The notes under the pieces are model-generated. The model saw only the letters and a list, made by a program, of their open reading frames with translations, was not told the origin of the DNA and ran no database searches. Positions 63,948-64,000 of a stretch of 64,000 bases of DNA are shown here, one piece after another. The stretch is from CAZMSD01 sp964568855 (lineage in GTDB: Bacteria; CAIWAD01), in assembly GCA_964568855.1 (NCBI GenBank), contig CAZMSD010000001.1, positions 151,732-215,731 of the forward strand, given 5' to 3'. Both the position numbers and the translations under genes were made by a program. Within the stretch, counting starts at the first letter, position 1; each line of letters begins with the position of its first letter.

Positions 63948-64000
63948 CTAGGAGTCTGTCGGACTCAGGATCATGAATCCATCAATCTCGCATCTCAGAT
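63948..64000. mobile_element. Possible edge of an insertion sequence (continues off window)
   Basis: Protein-family sequence of the secreted gene stops at 63945, and CTAGGAGTCTGTCGGACT follows. The 13-mer CTAGGAGTCTGTC occurs again, inverted, at 55646-55658 beside the broken TonB-receptor fragment. The style resembles IS terminal repeats, but no transposase is visible, so this is a weak call. Confidence 0.25.

Overview
This is a GC-rich chromosomal window from a Gram-negative bacterium. Three large secreted proteins end in FlgD/T9SS-type C-terminal modules (NPFNPST- or PNPY-like motif, then a GVY(F/L)YxL strand and a basic -K/-R end). A PorV-like outer-membrane protein and a TonB-dependent receptor sit in tandem with one of them. 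This combination is typical of the Fibrobacteres-Chlorobi-Bacteroidetes superphylum and neighbouring uncultured candidate phyla. I cannot name the phylum from sequence alone. Coding density is high and most genes are on the minus strand.

Layout. 1-3.1 kb: three translationally coupled glycosyltransferases. 3.1-5.7 kb: feoA-feoB ferrous iron uptake. 5.8-8 kb: DUF3108 protein, tsaC, tatA and a PTS EIIA protein. 8.0-8.5 kb: tRNA-Leu(CAG)-rpsT unit with a near-consensus promoter and a terminator. 8.5-11 kb: cysS and a UbiA-family prenyltransferase. 11.5-21.3 kb: secreted/outer-membrane block (two sorted proteins, PorV-like protein, TonB receptor). 21.4-28.1 kb: sugar-type ABC ATPase, then a shikimate cluster read greA-aroA-aroE-aroC-aroK-class IV aminotransferase. 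28.3-32.6 kb: proS and a secreted zinc metalloprotease. 32.6-35.6 kb: pyrR-pyrB-pyrC-like, with a PyrR-type attenuator upstream; the dihydroorotase-like protein has lost its metal ligands. 35.7-43 kb: formiminotransferase-cyclodeaminase, glgC, elbB, mdh, a tiny CxxC protein and RNase Y. 43.2-51.6 kb: a long run with dxs-ispH (isoprenoid precursors), nadA, pepA, a PHP phosphoesterase, an NrnA-like DHH protein and a TIGR02757 protein. 51.7-53 kb: DUF481 protein and FKBP.

53.2-60.9 kb is a decay zone. It holds a frameshifted lipoprotein, an isolated TonB-receptor fragment, a frameshifted cyclic-nucleotide-sensor/AAA/4Fe-4S membrane protein, and a Hyb-type [NiFe] hydrogenase small subunit with a nonsense codon and a deletion that removes a cluster ligand. 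It ends in an in-frame chimera of HybA (N-terminal half) with HypD (C-terminal half). The chimera implies that the hydrogenase large subunit and several hyp genes were deleted. hypE is left intact next to it. The window ends in a fourth sorted secreted protein with an in-frame TGA, next to a possible mobile-element edge.

The most unusual signal is genome-wide in style. The 7-mer GTATCAC (reverse complement GTGATAC), usually extended to TGTATCACG, occurs 38 times by my manual scan, 19 in each orientation. It appears in all reading frames of conserved genes and near 3' ends of transcription units, far above composition expectation. It looks like a selected DNA word (uptake-signal-like or chromosome-organisation-like) of unknown function.
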